Source: Komagataella phaffii GS115
Lineage: Eukaryota > Ascomycota > Pichiomycetes > Pichiales > Pichiaceae
Length of the DNA: 64,000 nucleotides
NCBI RefSeq assembly: GCF_000027005.1
Contig: NC_012965.1
Span: forward strand, 1,909,001 to 1,973,000
Reading direction: 5' to 3'
Shown here: one piece after another, positions 19,418 through 28,395 of the stretch
How the letters are laid out: each line of letters starts with the position of its first letter
Numbering within the stretch: position 1 is the stretch's first letter
Position numbers and translations under genes: made by a program
Notes under the pieces: generated by a model
Databases searched by the model: none
Seen by the model: the letters and a program-made list of their open reading frames with translations, nothing else
What the model was told of the DNA's origin: nothing

Positions 19418-21154
19418 CTATGCGACCTCACTCGAGTCTCCATTCAGTGTATCATCCAAGAAATAGATCCAGCTTAATCCGTTCCAACTGCCGATTATTC
19501 CCAGTGCACAGTAAACGCTGTACATCATCAGCCTTAGAAACTCAAGTCTCTTCAATAATTCAAAGTTTTCAGATAGCACATCCAATACACCAATGGTTAA
19601 TGTCAATGGGATCAGTCCAAGAATATATATCAGATTTGTTCTATCCATGTAAAAGACTCGTCGAGATAATGACTTTGACAGCTTGGATACCTCATTGAAG
19701 GAGAGGAAATAAATAATGCACCACACCAAAGTGTACAGGACCTTTACAAGCCATTCTGGAGACTTGAATAATAGTGGAAACAAAGACACGTAGCCTGCGT
19801 TGACTAAAGTATGGAAAGGGTACAATAACCTTCTATCACTCACGGCTATAAATGAAAATGGTATAATGACAAGCATGATGGCTTTCTCGTGTACATGCCA
19901 TCCAAATAAGAAACTTGCAAATGCACACAATGTAATGGAACCTAAAAATTTCTTGAACGTCGGGAAGAGCAGTAAAGGTAGTACGGCCAAAATTTGATAG
20001 AAAAGAGTTAGAATAAACGACATTTTGGGAGTTATAGTTGGAACTATAAAAAATTCCACATCTCCCACTAAGCCCTTAGTAGATGCTGTAGAGTTTTTCA
20101 GCCTTGAAACGAGACTTTCTGGTCCAATGTATCTTGAGATGATGCTGGAAATACCTGGAACATGCAGGTATAACTGAACCAACACCCTATCCAGGAAAGA
20201 ATATAGGGCCCAAATATTTGGAGCCCAATAAGCGTGAGTTAACCCTCTTGAGAACGGAAACAGTCTTGAGATTAGGTTAGGAATCACGCCGTAATAGGCG
20301 AAGGGAGCAAATGCAATGACAAATACGGTAATAACTGTGAATCCCAGTTTAAACAAATTGGACCATCGCACAGACTTCAATAGTGATCGTGGTGTCTTGA
20401 AGGAGGTCTCATGAATATCCAGACAATAAACTCTGAGCAAAAACACAAAATATGCCGGGGCTATATAAAGAAATATGTGTTTAAAACATAGCAATACACT
20501 GAACAGTGCTCCACATTGTAGATATTTTTTTTGCTTGGCTGCTAGTAGAGAGAAAATTAGGATTCCAAACATCATGCCATTGTACTGAAAGTGGATATGA
20601 TCCACTATCAGAAGACCTGGCGAAAGAGCAATTGAACTAGCAACAACAAAGCTTCTAGCCTTTTCTTTGCCGGCGGAAATGTTGATGTATTTCTGTAATG
20701 CTAAGAAGAGTACGATCTCGCTCAAAATCACTGTGCTTCTTTGGAAAACTACTGTAGGCCAACCGTAGTTGCCCACATCAACTATATCAAGACAACCGTC
20801 GTCAGCAACAGATGCTGGAACGAACTGACTCAACAACCATTCGAAATAAGCAAAGAATGGAGGGTAATCCAGAGTCCATTGGCTAGTGTTCTCCAGATAC
20901 CATTCCTTCAACGGTAACTTGTTTGTGATTGCGAGCCAATTCCGATGTACGTCAAAATCCGTGCTATGGTATGCCGGATATAGAAGCACTTTGAGAAGGG
21001 TGCTTGCTACCCAGATATTCCATAGAGAAAAATTACGTTTCCCGCTCATATGGGAGGGCTTGGTGAATGGACTGGAAGCAAAAAACAAAATCGGATAATA
21101 GGTATCGATCGCTTGCTGATGTAAGAAAAAGTGCAGAGAAATGAGATCAAACAT
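19418..21154 (-). CDS. ALG8: ER alpha-1,3-glucosyltransferase Alg8
   Basis: GT57 enzyme adding the second glucose to the dolichol-linked oligosaccharide in the ER lumen, using dolichyl-phosphate glucose. A polytopic membrane protein of 578 residues from the first ATG (complement of 21152-21154); the Met at 21049 (MSGKRNFSLWNIW) would give 543 residues and begins right before the first recognisable membrane helix, so it is a serious alternative start. The lumenal loop STDFDVHRNWLAIT plus WTLDYPPFFAYFEW is characteristic, and the HRNWLAITNKLP form plus GLTHAYWAPNIWALYSF points to Alg8 rather than Alg6. Convergent with YNG1 (58 bp between stops). Confidence 0.92.
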   Translation of the reverse strand: MFDLISLHFFLHQQAIDTYYPILFFASSPFTKPSHMSGKRNFSLWNIWVASTLLKVLLYPAYHSTDFDVHRNWLAITNKLPLKEWYLENTSQWTLDYPPFFAYFEWLLSQFVPASVADDGCLDIVDVGNYGWPTVVFQRSTVILSEIVLFLALQKYINISAGKEKARSFVVASSIALSPGLLIVDHIHFQYNGMMFGILIFSLLAAKQKKYLQCGALFSVLLCFKHIFLYIAPAYFVFLLRVYCLDIHETSFKTPRSLLKSVRWSNLFKLGFTVITVFVIAFAPFAYYGVIPNLISRLFPFSRGLTHAYWAPNIWALYSFLDRVLVQLYLHVPGISSIISRYIGPESLVSRLKNSTASTKGLVGDVEFFIVPTITPKMSFILTLFYQILAVLPLLLFPTFKKFLGSITLCAFASFLFGWHVHEKAIMLVIIPFSFIAVSDRRLLYPFHTLVNAGYVSLFPLLFKSPEWLVKVLYTLVWCIIYFLSFNEVSKLSKSLSRRVFYMDRTNLIYILGLIPLTLTIGVLDVLSENFELLKRLEFLRLMMYSVYCALGIIGSWNGLSWIYFLDDTLNGDSSEVA

Positions 21155-21256
21155 TAAACATTAAGTAATACAAATAATGGAACTAAAATAAAAAAGGTTG
21201 GGAAAGGACAGGTGGCCCCTTGAATAAACAAAGACAGGCTATTACCATGGTTAGCG

Positions 21257-22048
21257 TCAAAAGACTTGCTCAAAGTCAGAATCCGACAACATTGATTCGA
21301 TAAATAAAGGAGATCTTGGCGCGTAGTCCTCCTCCCCTCCAGAAGTGTCCTCTGACATGCAATTCGCCACTTCCTCGTCAAGGAGCAACAACTCTTTATA
21401 CCGCTCTCGTACAGTTTCAGATAACGCTTCATCTGGCTTCATTACGATGGAACTGTTTTTCTGTTCGCACTCAGAATCAGATTCGCCCTGCGATAAGCCA
21501 TCCAGGGGTTTCTCTCTGGATTCATTATTCCAAGTCGCAATTGCTAGACAATCAAAACCTGCTAAAGAGAGGTCCTCATTCACGTTCCATTTAGGGTCAT
21601 TGATTTCCTCTCCCATGTCAAATTGTGGCAGTTCCGTCCCAAGTTTGTGGTCTTTTCTTTTCTTATCTTTTCTCTTATCTTTCTTTTTCTTTTCCTTCTT
21701 TGCCTTTCGTTTTTCCTTTCGTCTCTCCCCTCTACATTCATTAACAGGATCATCAGTGCTCACAACTAGTCTTATTAAATTGAATGAGAACTCACTAAGG
21801 CTATCGACAAATCTAACAAAGTCGTTTAACGTCCTTAGTGGATACAAAACACCCTCACCTTTCTTCTTCCAGTAGAATCTCCATTGTGAAGTGTCAATTG
21901 AACCTAACTTGCGACCTGTCTTATATTGTAACTGGGTTCCAACCCCAATTCTGATGCTGTCTTTCAAGTAATCAGAGCTAGGATCAGAATCCAATACGTT
22001 GTAGAAAGCTGTATCCTGATAGTGGGATAGATAGAGCGTCTTTTCCCT
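21257..22048 (-). CDS. Unidentified basic/acidic protein, 5' end unresolved
   Basis: Not recognised. The frame is open from 22048 down to the stop at 21257 but has no in-frame ATG before residue ~127 of the 245-codon TTG-initiated ORF, so an upstream exon or a frame break is required. The conserved-looking N-terminal part contains GRKLGSIDTSQWRFYWKKK and a VLYPLRTLNDFVRFVDSL segment that looks globular. A strongly basic KKEKKKKDKRKDKKRKD tract (likely nuclear) and an acidic Ser-rich C terminus ending SDSDFEQVF follow. The only nearby upstream ATG is at 22112 (minus strand, MPIDFVGQKKY) in another frame. Either one base lost in the AAGGGAAAAG run (22041-22047) or a GTAGGT-type intron would join it to this ORF. 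Lies between TUP1 and ALG8, all on the minus strand. Confidence 0.6.
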   Translation of the reverse strand, partial: REKTLYLSHYQDTAFYNVLDSDPSSDYLKDSIRIGVGTQLQYKTGRKLGSIDTSQWRFYWKKKGEGVLYPLRTLNDFVRFVDSLSEFSFNLIRLVVSTDDPVNECRGERRKEKRKAKKEKKKKDKRKDKKRKDHKLGTELPQFDMGEEINDPKWNVNEDLSLAGFDCLAIATWNNESREKPLDGLSQGESDSECEQKNSSIVMKPDEALSETVRERYKELLLLDEEVANCMSEDTSGGEEDYAPRSPLFIESMLSDSDFEQVF

Positions 22049-22350
22049 TCACTTCAGGGGAAAGAAAGCAAAGTAGCCTGTATTTCTTTTGACCTACAAA
22101 ATCGATAGGCATAATCTACCTAAGCAAATGGCACCAGGTGAAAAGAGAATCAACGACACTGAGAAGATAAGGAGTGAGGATTTATTGCTTTATATGTATA
22201 TTTTAATCCAGGAGGCGAGTGCGGGATGTTGGAGGTCTGCTTTTACTTCAAACCTTTATCTCTACTCTACCTCGCCTGGAGTGTGGGGAAAAGCAACACT
22301 AATAATAATACAACTTCCAGTAATAATATCTTTTTTGGAGCATCGGGACA

Positions 22351-24138
22351 TCAAGTCCACTTCCAGATTCTGGCTTTGCAATCACCGGAACCGGTTGCAA
22401 AGTATCCTCCTTTGCCTTCCAGTTCCTGATTGACACTTACAGAAATTACTGAGTTACGGTGGCCCTGCAGCATTAACAGTGGATCACCGGTCTCCTTGTG
22501 CCAGATCATAACCCCTCTGTCTTTTGAGCCAGAAAGAATGTACTTGTCATCTGGGGTGACGCATACACTCAAAACAAAGTCTCTATGTCCGACATAAGTA
22601 ACTTCACAGCTGGACTTGGTTTTGCTTGAGGAGGTTTTGTTGACATCTAGGGACCACAATTTCACGGTACTATCCAAGGATCCAGACGCAATACCTTTAC
22701 CATCATGAGTGAAGGTTACGGAGTAGACTGAGTCCTTGTGACCATTTCCTCCAACATTCTCGGAATCTAGACGCTCCACCAAGAATCCACCCTCGGCATC
22801 CCACACCCTAACTGCTCTGTCAAGTGAGCCAGCCGCAATTAACTTTCCATCAGGGGATACTGCAACTGTTGTGACTCCATCTTCGATCGACAGAGTCAAC
22901 GCACACTGCGAAGATACCAGGTTCCAGATTCTAACAGATCTGTCTCCCGAACCAGAGACCAGACGAGTTCCATCGGGGAAAAAGTCAAGCGAGTAGATAT
23001 CTTGCTCATGTCCTCTAAGAACCTTGACAATCGATCGGGTAGAAAGATCCCAGATACGAATTAACTTGTCTTCAGCACCGGTTGCAAGGTATTTTCCATC
23101 AGGTGAGAAACAAACAGACCTAATATACAAGTCACCAGTATCTGTGTCATAAGTACCGTTCGCGTTGGCACTGGAATCGTCTGACAGTCTAGCCACCAGT
23201 TCACCAGTCTGAACATCAAACACCTGGGTCAGTTTATTGCATCCAGTGGCTAAAAACTTTCCATCGTTACTGAAACGAACACAACAAACTACCGACGAAT
23301 GGTCTAGAGAATGTACCATCTCGACTTCTATCTCCTTCGGTAAGTCAGGGTTGTATAGCACGTAATACTCAGCATGTTGTTTCTTGTATGGAAGGACAGA
23401 ATAAGTGTCCAGATCCTTTAAGAAGCTGGGCAAAAACTTATTGTGCTGAGCTCTAAGGTTCTTGATCTCCTGATTATTAGTGGATTTGGATTCTTGTTCC
23501 TCAGGTGCTGAAGCTGGTACGCTAGAAACTGTAGGCGAAGTTTTAGCAATGGCCGTTGGCTCTTGTCTGGGAGGAGCGCTGAATGATGGAGCCGGGGCCT
23601 GGGAGGGTGATGTCTCCGGTTTTGAAGCATTGGCGTTAGTACCTGAACCTGCAACTAATGGTGGAAGCGAGCCACTGCTTGCAAAGTTTTGTTCACCCCC
23701 TTGAGCCGGAAGCAGTTTTCCAGACTGATGAGCGTTCAAATTGGGAGGTGGCAACTGCTGGTTATAAGCAGAGGAGTCCCTATTTTCCAGACCCGGTTGT
23801 TGGTGTTGTGGCTGATGTTGTTGTTGCTGTTGTTGCTGAAGAAGACGATCGCGTTTCTCCAATTCTTGTTTATAACGAAGTATCTCCTTTTCATAGGCGT
23901 CTTTCATCTTTCTGTGAGCTACATCAAGTTCGTAAACAGCATTTCGAATGTTTTGAAGTTCTCTATTCTGCTGTGTAAACTTCATTTCCACTTCATCCTG
24001 GTGCAACTTGTAAAAAGAGGTTTCGCTGGATAAGTTTTCAAACTCCTTCTTGATGCCTTGAAGCAGATCCTCCAATCTCTGCCGGGATTGCTGATTGGCG
24101 ACACTGGTAGTGTTAGGCAATGGTCTGTTGTACGACAT
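22351..24138 (-). CDS. TUP1: General transcriptional corepressor Tup1
   Basis: WD40 subunit of the Cyc8(Ssn6)-Tup1 corepressor, recruited by DNA-bound repressors (Mig1, Rox1, alpha2 types) and acting on histones and Mediator. The 595-residue protein has an N-terminal tetramerisation/Cyc8-binding coiled coil (about 18-100), a short polyglutamine tract (about 98-115), and a Pro/Ser/Ala-rich linker. [19 protein letters not shown] segment precedes seven WD40 repeats from about residue 275 to the end (for example [47 protein letters not shown]). The start MSYNRPLPN is the first ATG. Divergent from EFM7 across a GC-run-rich 595-bp region. Confidence 0.95.
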   Translation of the reverse strand: MSYNRPLPNTTSVANQQSRQRLEDLLQGIKKEFENLSSETSFYKLHQDEVEMKFTQQNRELQNIRNAVYELDVAHRKMKDAYEKEILRYKQELEKRDRLLQQQQQQQHQPQHQQPGLENRDSSAYNQQLPPPNLNAHQSGKLLPAQGGEQNFASSGSLPPLVAGSGTNANASKPETSPSQAPAPSFSAPPRQEPTAIAKTSPTVSSVPASAPEEQESKSTNNQEIKNLRAQHNKFLPSFLKDLDTYSVLPYKKQHAEYYVLYNPDLPKEIEVEMVHSLDHSSVVCCVRFSNDGKFLATGCNKLTQVFDVQTGELVARLSDDSSANANGTYDTDTGDLYIRSVCFSPDGKYLATGAEDKLIRIWDLSTRSIVKVLRGHEQDIYSLDFFPDGTRLVSGSGDRSVRIWNLVSSQCALTLSIEDGVTTVAVSPDGKLIAAGSLDRAVRVWDAEGGFLVERLDSENVGGNGHKDSVYSVTFTHDGKGIASGSLDSTVKLWSLDVNKTSSSKTKSSCEVTYVGHRDFVLSVCVTPDDKYILSGSKDRGVMIWHKETGDPLLMLQGHRNSVISVSVNQELEGKGGYFATGSGDCKARIWKWT

Positions 24139-24733
24139 TTGGGTTTCGAATAACAGGAAAAAGAAGCTCTAGACGAAAACTACCCAAGATTTGACCACAT
24201 ATTGGTTAACACACACTGGGGATGTACAAAACCCCTCGCGTCTACCGTTAGAGCGAAATCCGATAAGGTTCCCAGGGCGGAAGAAGTGACAGGGTTCTAG
24301 AATCAGTACTATTCATGAAGGGTCATTAAGCCAACAGGGACGTTTTCAACTGACGAGAAATAACTATTCTGGGCAATTTTTACTGTAGATTTCTGGACTC
24401 ATTTTAGGTGTGTTTTCTTTTTTTTATTTTTGACGAGGAAAGCCCCAGCACATTCTCCCTTTTTTGATGTGTCCCCTCCTCGGAAAATTAATAGTGGGGG
24501 TGTAAAACACCCCGTCTGCATTTTATTGCCCAGTTCCACGTATCTCCGATTTTAAGTTGGTGTGTTTTCCACAACAGGAAGAGTGTTGTAGTAGCATTGT
24601 GGTGGGTAGTCTCTTTTCTTTTTTTTGTTGTTTTTTCTTCGTTCGCGTTCTAGCAAAATGGTTTCAGACACGAATACATCACTCTGATTACATAAACATC
24701 GCTCAAAAGATATTTCACTTCCCTTTATTCATC
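24139..24733. promoter_or_regulatory. Divergent TUP1/EFM7 promoter region with C4/G4 boxes
   Basis: 595 bp between divergent starts. It holds a perfect inverted repeat GGGGTGT-AAA-ACACCCC (24497-24513), a similar GGGG...CCCC pair (24218-24235), further CCCCT (STRE-like, Msn2/4-type) boxes such as 24232-24236, T-rich tracts, and a 9-codon upstream ORF at 24658. It suggests stress-responsive regulation of one or both genes; this is inference from motif content. Confidence 0.5.
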
Positions 24734-25483
24734 ATGGGACACAACCTCACTGCATCCCAAATGGATCTAGACCTGGAGAACATCTTTCAGGAACCTGAAA
24801 GTTTTCGTCCTGAACCTCCCAAGGAAAGCTTTGTGGATTATGAAAGGGTTGATAATAAGGGCATAATCAATCTACGGTTAGTGGGAGCTTCACCTTTATG
24901 GGGTCATCTGCTGTGGAATGCAGGCAAGTATACTGCCAACTATCTGGACCAGCATCCAGAGCTTTATCGGGACAAGAATGTTCTGGAGCTTGGAGCAGCG
25001 GCAGCGTTACCTTCATTAATCTGCGGATTGAATGGTGCTGCCAAAGTTGTTTCTACAGATTATCCGGATCCTGATCTTTTGTACAATATTCAGTATAATG
25101 TCGATCACTGCGCTTCCAAAAAGAACATAGTAGTAAAGGGATATATTTGGGGGAACGACTACGAAGAGCTGCAAAAAGAAGTAAATGGTGAGAAGTTTGA
25201 TCTTATCATTTTAAGTGATGTTGTTTTCAATCATACAGAGCATCTAAAGTTATTAAGAACTACCAAAGATCTTCTAGCAAAAGATGGTCGCTGCTTTGTT
25301 GTGTTCTCTCCTCATAGGCCACACTTACTTGATCAAGATTTAAAATTCTTCGACATTGCTGAAGAGCAATTTCAGTTTAAAGTGGATCGGCACGAACTGG
25401 TCAACTGGAAGCCTATGTTTGAAGAAGATGAGGAAACGGTAGAAATCAGATCCAGAATATATTCATATTTTTTGACACTATAA
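24734..25483 (+). CDS. EFM7: Protein N-terminal/lysine methyltransferase Efm7 (Nnt1)
   Basis: Seven-beta-strand SAM-dependent methyltransferase; the S. cerevisiae homologue (formerly Nnt1) methylates the N terminus and adjacent lysine of eEF1A. The start taken is the ATG at 24734 (MGHNLTAS), giving 249 residues; a second ATG at 24761 (MDLDLENIF) is also possible. Matches to the family include [15 protein letters not shown], the [16 protein letters not shown] motif, SAM-binding [12 protein letters not shown], and the catalytic-region [12 protein letters not shown] short ORF (MVSDTNTSL) starts at 24658 and ends 46 nt before the main ATG, so its translation could damp initiation. Confidence 0.88.
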   Translation: MGHNLTASQMDLDLENIFQEPESFRPEPPKESFVDYERVDNKGIINLRLVGASPLWGHLLWNAGKYTANYLDQHPELYRDKNVLELGAAAALPSLICGLNGAAKVVSTDYPDPDLLYNIQYNVDHCASKKNIVVKGYIWGNDYEELQKEVNGEKFDLIILSDVVFNHTEHLKLLRTTKDLLAKDGRCFVVFSPHRPHLLDQDLKFFDIAEEQFQFKVDRHELVNWKPMFEEDEETVEIRSRIYSYFLTL

Positions 25484-25541
25484 CATTGATAATTGGATTA
25501 AACGAGGTCAGGGTATTATATAGTTTTAATCCATTCACCAT

Positions 25542-26483
25542 TTAGAAGAAACGGTCCAGCCAACTTCGTTTCGTGAACTTATCCTTTAATTCAGAGAAGT
25601 TACAACCAACAAATGTTTCATCATCTTGGTTGGAGGCATAGCAAGCCGTTCCAGCTGGGCAGTTGAAGAATACCCACTGACCGTGGTCACACACTGAAAA
25701 GTATCCATCGCTCGAACAAGCATGATCACCATCCTTGCAACCTTGTAAACCAGAAAGGAAGAAACCGTTAGCAAAATTCTTATTCAAGCAAGCAGCCTTG
25801 GCTTTGCCACTTAACGAAGAGCAATCCAAGTAGGTTCCAGTAGTTGATGCTGTTGGTGCTGGTGATGAATCTGTTGTGGTTCCTAAGTCTGTTGACGATG
25901 GTACTGTAGAAACCGGCGTCAACACGATTTTAGTTGTTCCCAACGAGTTTTCTAGTGTAGAAGATACGACTAATTCGGAAGAAGTGATCTTTGTAGACAA
26001 TGTGGTTGGATCGAAAACGAAGCTTGAAAGACCTGAAGCCGTTGAGCTAGGGCTAGCAGTGTTGCCAGTGTTTCCTCCGACTACTGTTGTTGTCGAACTA
26101 GTTACCTGGACCACTGTAGATGTTTCTCCATCCCTGCTACTGTCAGCAAGGGAGGGTGATGAAGAGAGTGAAGTAGAAATAGTTAAAGCAGAATCCGAAC
26201 TTTCCTTCGTGGAGGTTAAAGAATCAGTGACATCAGTGATCACTAAGATTGAACTGACATCTTTATTTCCAGTAGGAATGGATGAGACAGACGACAACGA
26301 GCTTGTTTCATACGACTGAGCTTCGGATGGAGTCCACCAGATTGTCGAAGTGCCAGTCAAAGTTGTTCCTTCGGAATCAACTTCACCATGTGAATTCTGC
26401 GTGGTGGAAACAGAAGATGTCAAAACTGAGGAAGTCTCTGAAGACACTGCAGCAACACTGGATGAAGAACTTTGGGGGGTAGT
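25542..26483 (-). CDS. CTS1: C-terminal part of chitinase: Ser/Thr linker and CBM19 (frame-separated)
   Basis: Continues the chitinase gene immediately upstream on the minus strand but in a different frame; it has no usable ATG of its own. The first ~215 residues are a Ser/Thr/Val-rich, presumably O-mannosylated linker including a GTSTIWWTP motif. The last ~85 residues form a cysteine-rich chitin-binding domain of the CBM19 type (CSSLSGKAKAAC, CKDGDHACSSDGYFSVCDHG, NCPAGTACYA), as at the C terminus of S. cerevisiae Cts1. Joining to the catalytic part needs one base removed from each of two C-runs on the coding strand (plus-strand 26522-26532 and 26474-26479). Whether this is a pseudogene, a truncation or a sequence error cannot be decided here. 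Confidence 0.75.
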   Translation of the reverse strand, partial: TTPQSSSSSVAAVSSETSSVLTSSVSTTQNSHGEVDSEGTTLTGTSTIWWTPSEAQSYETSSLSSVSSIPTGNKDVSSILVITDVTDSLTSTKESSDSALTISTSLSSSPSLADSSRDGETSTVVQVTSSTTTVVGGNTGNTASPSSTASGLSSFVFDPTTLSTKITSSELVVSSTLENSLGTTKIVLTPVSTVPSSTDLGTTTDSSPAPTASTTGTYLDCSSLSGKAKAACLNKNFANGFFLSGLQGCKDGDHACSSDGYFSVCDHGQWVFFNCPAGTACYASNQDDETFVGCNFSELKDKFTKRSWLDRFF

Positions 26484-27604
26484 CAGGGGTCCACCAAATC
26501 GTGGTAGAGGATGATGAAGATGAGGGGGAGGGATGATGAGGATAAGGATGAGGATGAAGACACAGTTGATGAGGATCCTGGAGTGGACGAGATGGATGTA
26601 GCCAAAGTTGAAGTAGTCTGCGACGTAGCAGCAGCTTGAGAACTAGAAGTGGTAGATGCATCGACAGACCCTAAACCATTTAGAATACTCTTCATTGCAT
26701 CCACGTAGTTTCCTCCGTCAACTTGATTTGAAAATCCTTGAGAAGCGTCCCATAACATGATGCCACCTAAACTACTGCTAGCACCAATCTCATCAATTCT
26801 TTGTTTGACGACATCAGTTCCGACATATCCAGAGGATGCACCAGTAGGGCCACCAGGTAAACCGACATACAGTTTAACATTCGGATTTGGTGAGGTATTC
26901 TGTGCGTAATCGAGCCAAGTAGCCCAGTTGAAGCTGGTACTTGCCAAAGCGCAGTAATTGTTGTAAAACTGGATAAAGACAAAGTCAACATCAGCATTGG
27001 CCAACACATCGCCAACACTAGCATCAGGGTAAGGACACTGGGGAGCTGCTGCAATGTAATAGGTACGCGATGGATCTGATGCATAGAACTCTCTAAGTTT
27101 AGCACTAAGAGCTGTGTATCCAGTAGGATTGTTGTTTTCCGCGTCATAGTCAATACCATCCAGAATGGAATCACCGAATGGTCTTTCATCTGTAGAACCA
27201 CCCAAGAAAGTGTCCCACAAGACCTCAGCAAAGTCTTCAGCTTCGGAATCAGAGGAGAAACCATAGGTTCCTGTTGCACCACCTAGAGAAAGAAGAACTT
27301 TTTTGCCCAGTGACTGACAAGTTTGAATGTCTTCAGCAATGGTATCACATTTCAAAAGTCCGCTGGGAAATTGGTCTCCACAGGCATTGGAAAAGTCCAA
27401 TCCAAGTGGGTTAGCGGGGAAAATGTAGAGGAAAGACAGTAACACTATATCGACAGAGTCACTCTGGCAGTAGTAAGACAATCTCTCCTGGGAACCAGCA
27501 GAGTTTTGCCCCCAATAGAGAGCAACGTTGTTTTTAGCTGAATTGTCAAAGGCGAATATCAGCTGTAACAGAGATATGAACCCCGCAAAGTAAAAAAATT
27601 TCAT
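26483..27604 (-). CDS. CTS1: GH18 endochitinase, catalytic part (Cts1-type)
   Basis: Secreted chitinase for mother-daughter cell separation. The ATG at 27604 starts a signal peptide (MKFFYFAGFISLLQLIFAF), followed by the GH18 domain: NNVALYWGQNSAGSQERL, KVLLSLGGATG, and the catalytic DGIDYDAE with Glu156 as acid/base. The domain ends near residue 310 (YVDAMKSILNGLG). A Ser/Thr-rich tail then runs out of frame into LPLIFIILYHDLVDP and stops at 26483. As read, the protein is 373 residues and lacks the chitin-binding domain encoded just downstream in another frame. The intact gene would probably span 25542-27604. The hydrophobic out-of-frame tail is unlikely to be native. Confidence 0.85.
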   Translation of the reverse strand: MKFFYFAGFISLLQLIFAFDNSAKNNVALYWGQNSAGSQERLSYYCQSDSVDIVLLSFLYIFPANPLGLDFSNACGDQFPSGLLKCDTIAEDIQTCQSLGKKVLLSLGGATGTYGFSSDSEAEDFAEVLWDTFLGGSTDERPFGDSILDGIDYDAENNNPTGYTALSAKLREFYASDPSRTYYIAAAPQCPYPDASVGDVLANADVDFVFIQFYNNYCALASTSFNWATWLDYAQNTSPNPNVKLYVGLPGGPTGASSGYVGTDVVKQRIDEIGASSSLGGIMLWDASQGFSNQVDGGNYVDAMKSILNGLGSVDASTTSSSQAAATSQTTSTLATSISSTPGSSSTVSSSSSLSSSSLPLIFIILYHDLVDP

Positions 27605-28395
27605 AATGAGCGTAAGAGTTGGGTAAACGAAGGAGTGTAAGTAGTTGGGGTAAGGTTTTTTAAAGAATGTAGTTAGTTGGAACCTTAGCTGGAGATTGAG
27701 TGCTCAATGTTTCACTTTATATTTGTATTTTGTCAAACAGGAGTCAAGTATTGGAATGCCTTTAATGCCTTGTTGCAATGGTAACAGAGTCGCGTTAACA
27801 ATAGGACTCAAATGTTTGAAACACGAGTAGTATACGTGGTAAAGTATCCTCTATATATACTCAATGCCACGGAGGCCTCGGAGCAATTGGTACCTTGAAC
27901 TAATTGGTACCTTTAGTCAAACTCATTGCGCATGTTTACCTCAAATTTTACCTCTTGACTTCTTGAATAGTAAACAGTGATTACTAGATTGAGACTGGAA
28001 GGAGGAGTGGCTGGTTTTTTGTTGAACCGTTGAGGCTAAACATATGGCTCTTTAGGGAACAGGGTAGTTGCTTCTGGTCAAACCTATTTCACATCTTGCA
28101 GATTACCGTATTGGGTCAGCAATGACCTAGTAGTTTCTTGCATCGTAGAGCCAGCCATCTGTTGGTTGTATATTGTTGAAGGCAATTTATGCATGAAAAC
28201 CGTTGTACAATATTCCGCGACTACTACATTATAGAGGAATTATGGAATTATGTCCTATTTCTGAAGTCTGAAATGCGTATTCGATGATAGGAGATTTTCA
28301 CATAGTACGCATTCAGGCAGAGAATGTGACTAAATGCAGCAATCAGTTATGTTGTGAAATTCCTTCGTCGTCCCTGAGCCCTAGAGTTTGTTTGT
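27605..28395. promoter_or_regulatory. Long CTS1 / unknown-gene divergent intergenic region
   Basis: 791 bp upstream of the chitinase and of the gene at 28396. It holds a TATATATA-type element (near 27853), a duplicated TTGGTACCTT-like segment at about 27886-27914, and a GCTGGT (reverse ACCAGC) at 28010-28015 that matches the Ace2/Swi5 core. Ace2 drives CTS1 in S. cerevisiae. No ORF or RNA gene was recognised. Confidence 0.4.

Noticed and set aside
21345..21875. 176-codon plus-strand ORF rich in Phe and Ser
   Set aside because: Reverse image of the Lys/Asp-rich tract of the minus-strand unidentified gene; the Phe/Leu runs come from reverse-complemented AAR codons.
22128..22433. Plus-strand ORF starting MAPGEKRINDTEK
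   Set aside because: It runs antisense into the TUP1 C-terminal WD40 repeat, its sequence is unlike a known family, and the second half merely mirrors TUP1 coding sequence.
26470..26600. An intron as explanation for the chitinase frame change
   Set aside because: No GTRAGT or GTATGT donor on the minus strand in the interval, and the intermediate frame encodes a repeat of the linker motif, which an intron would discard.
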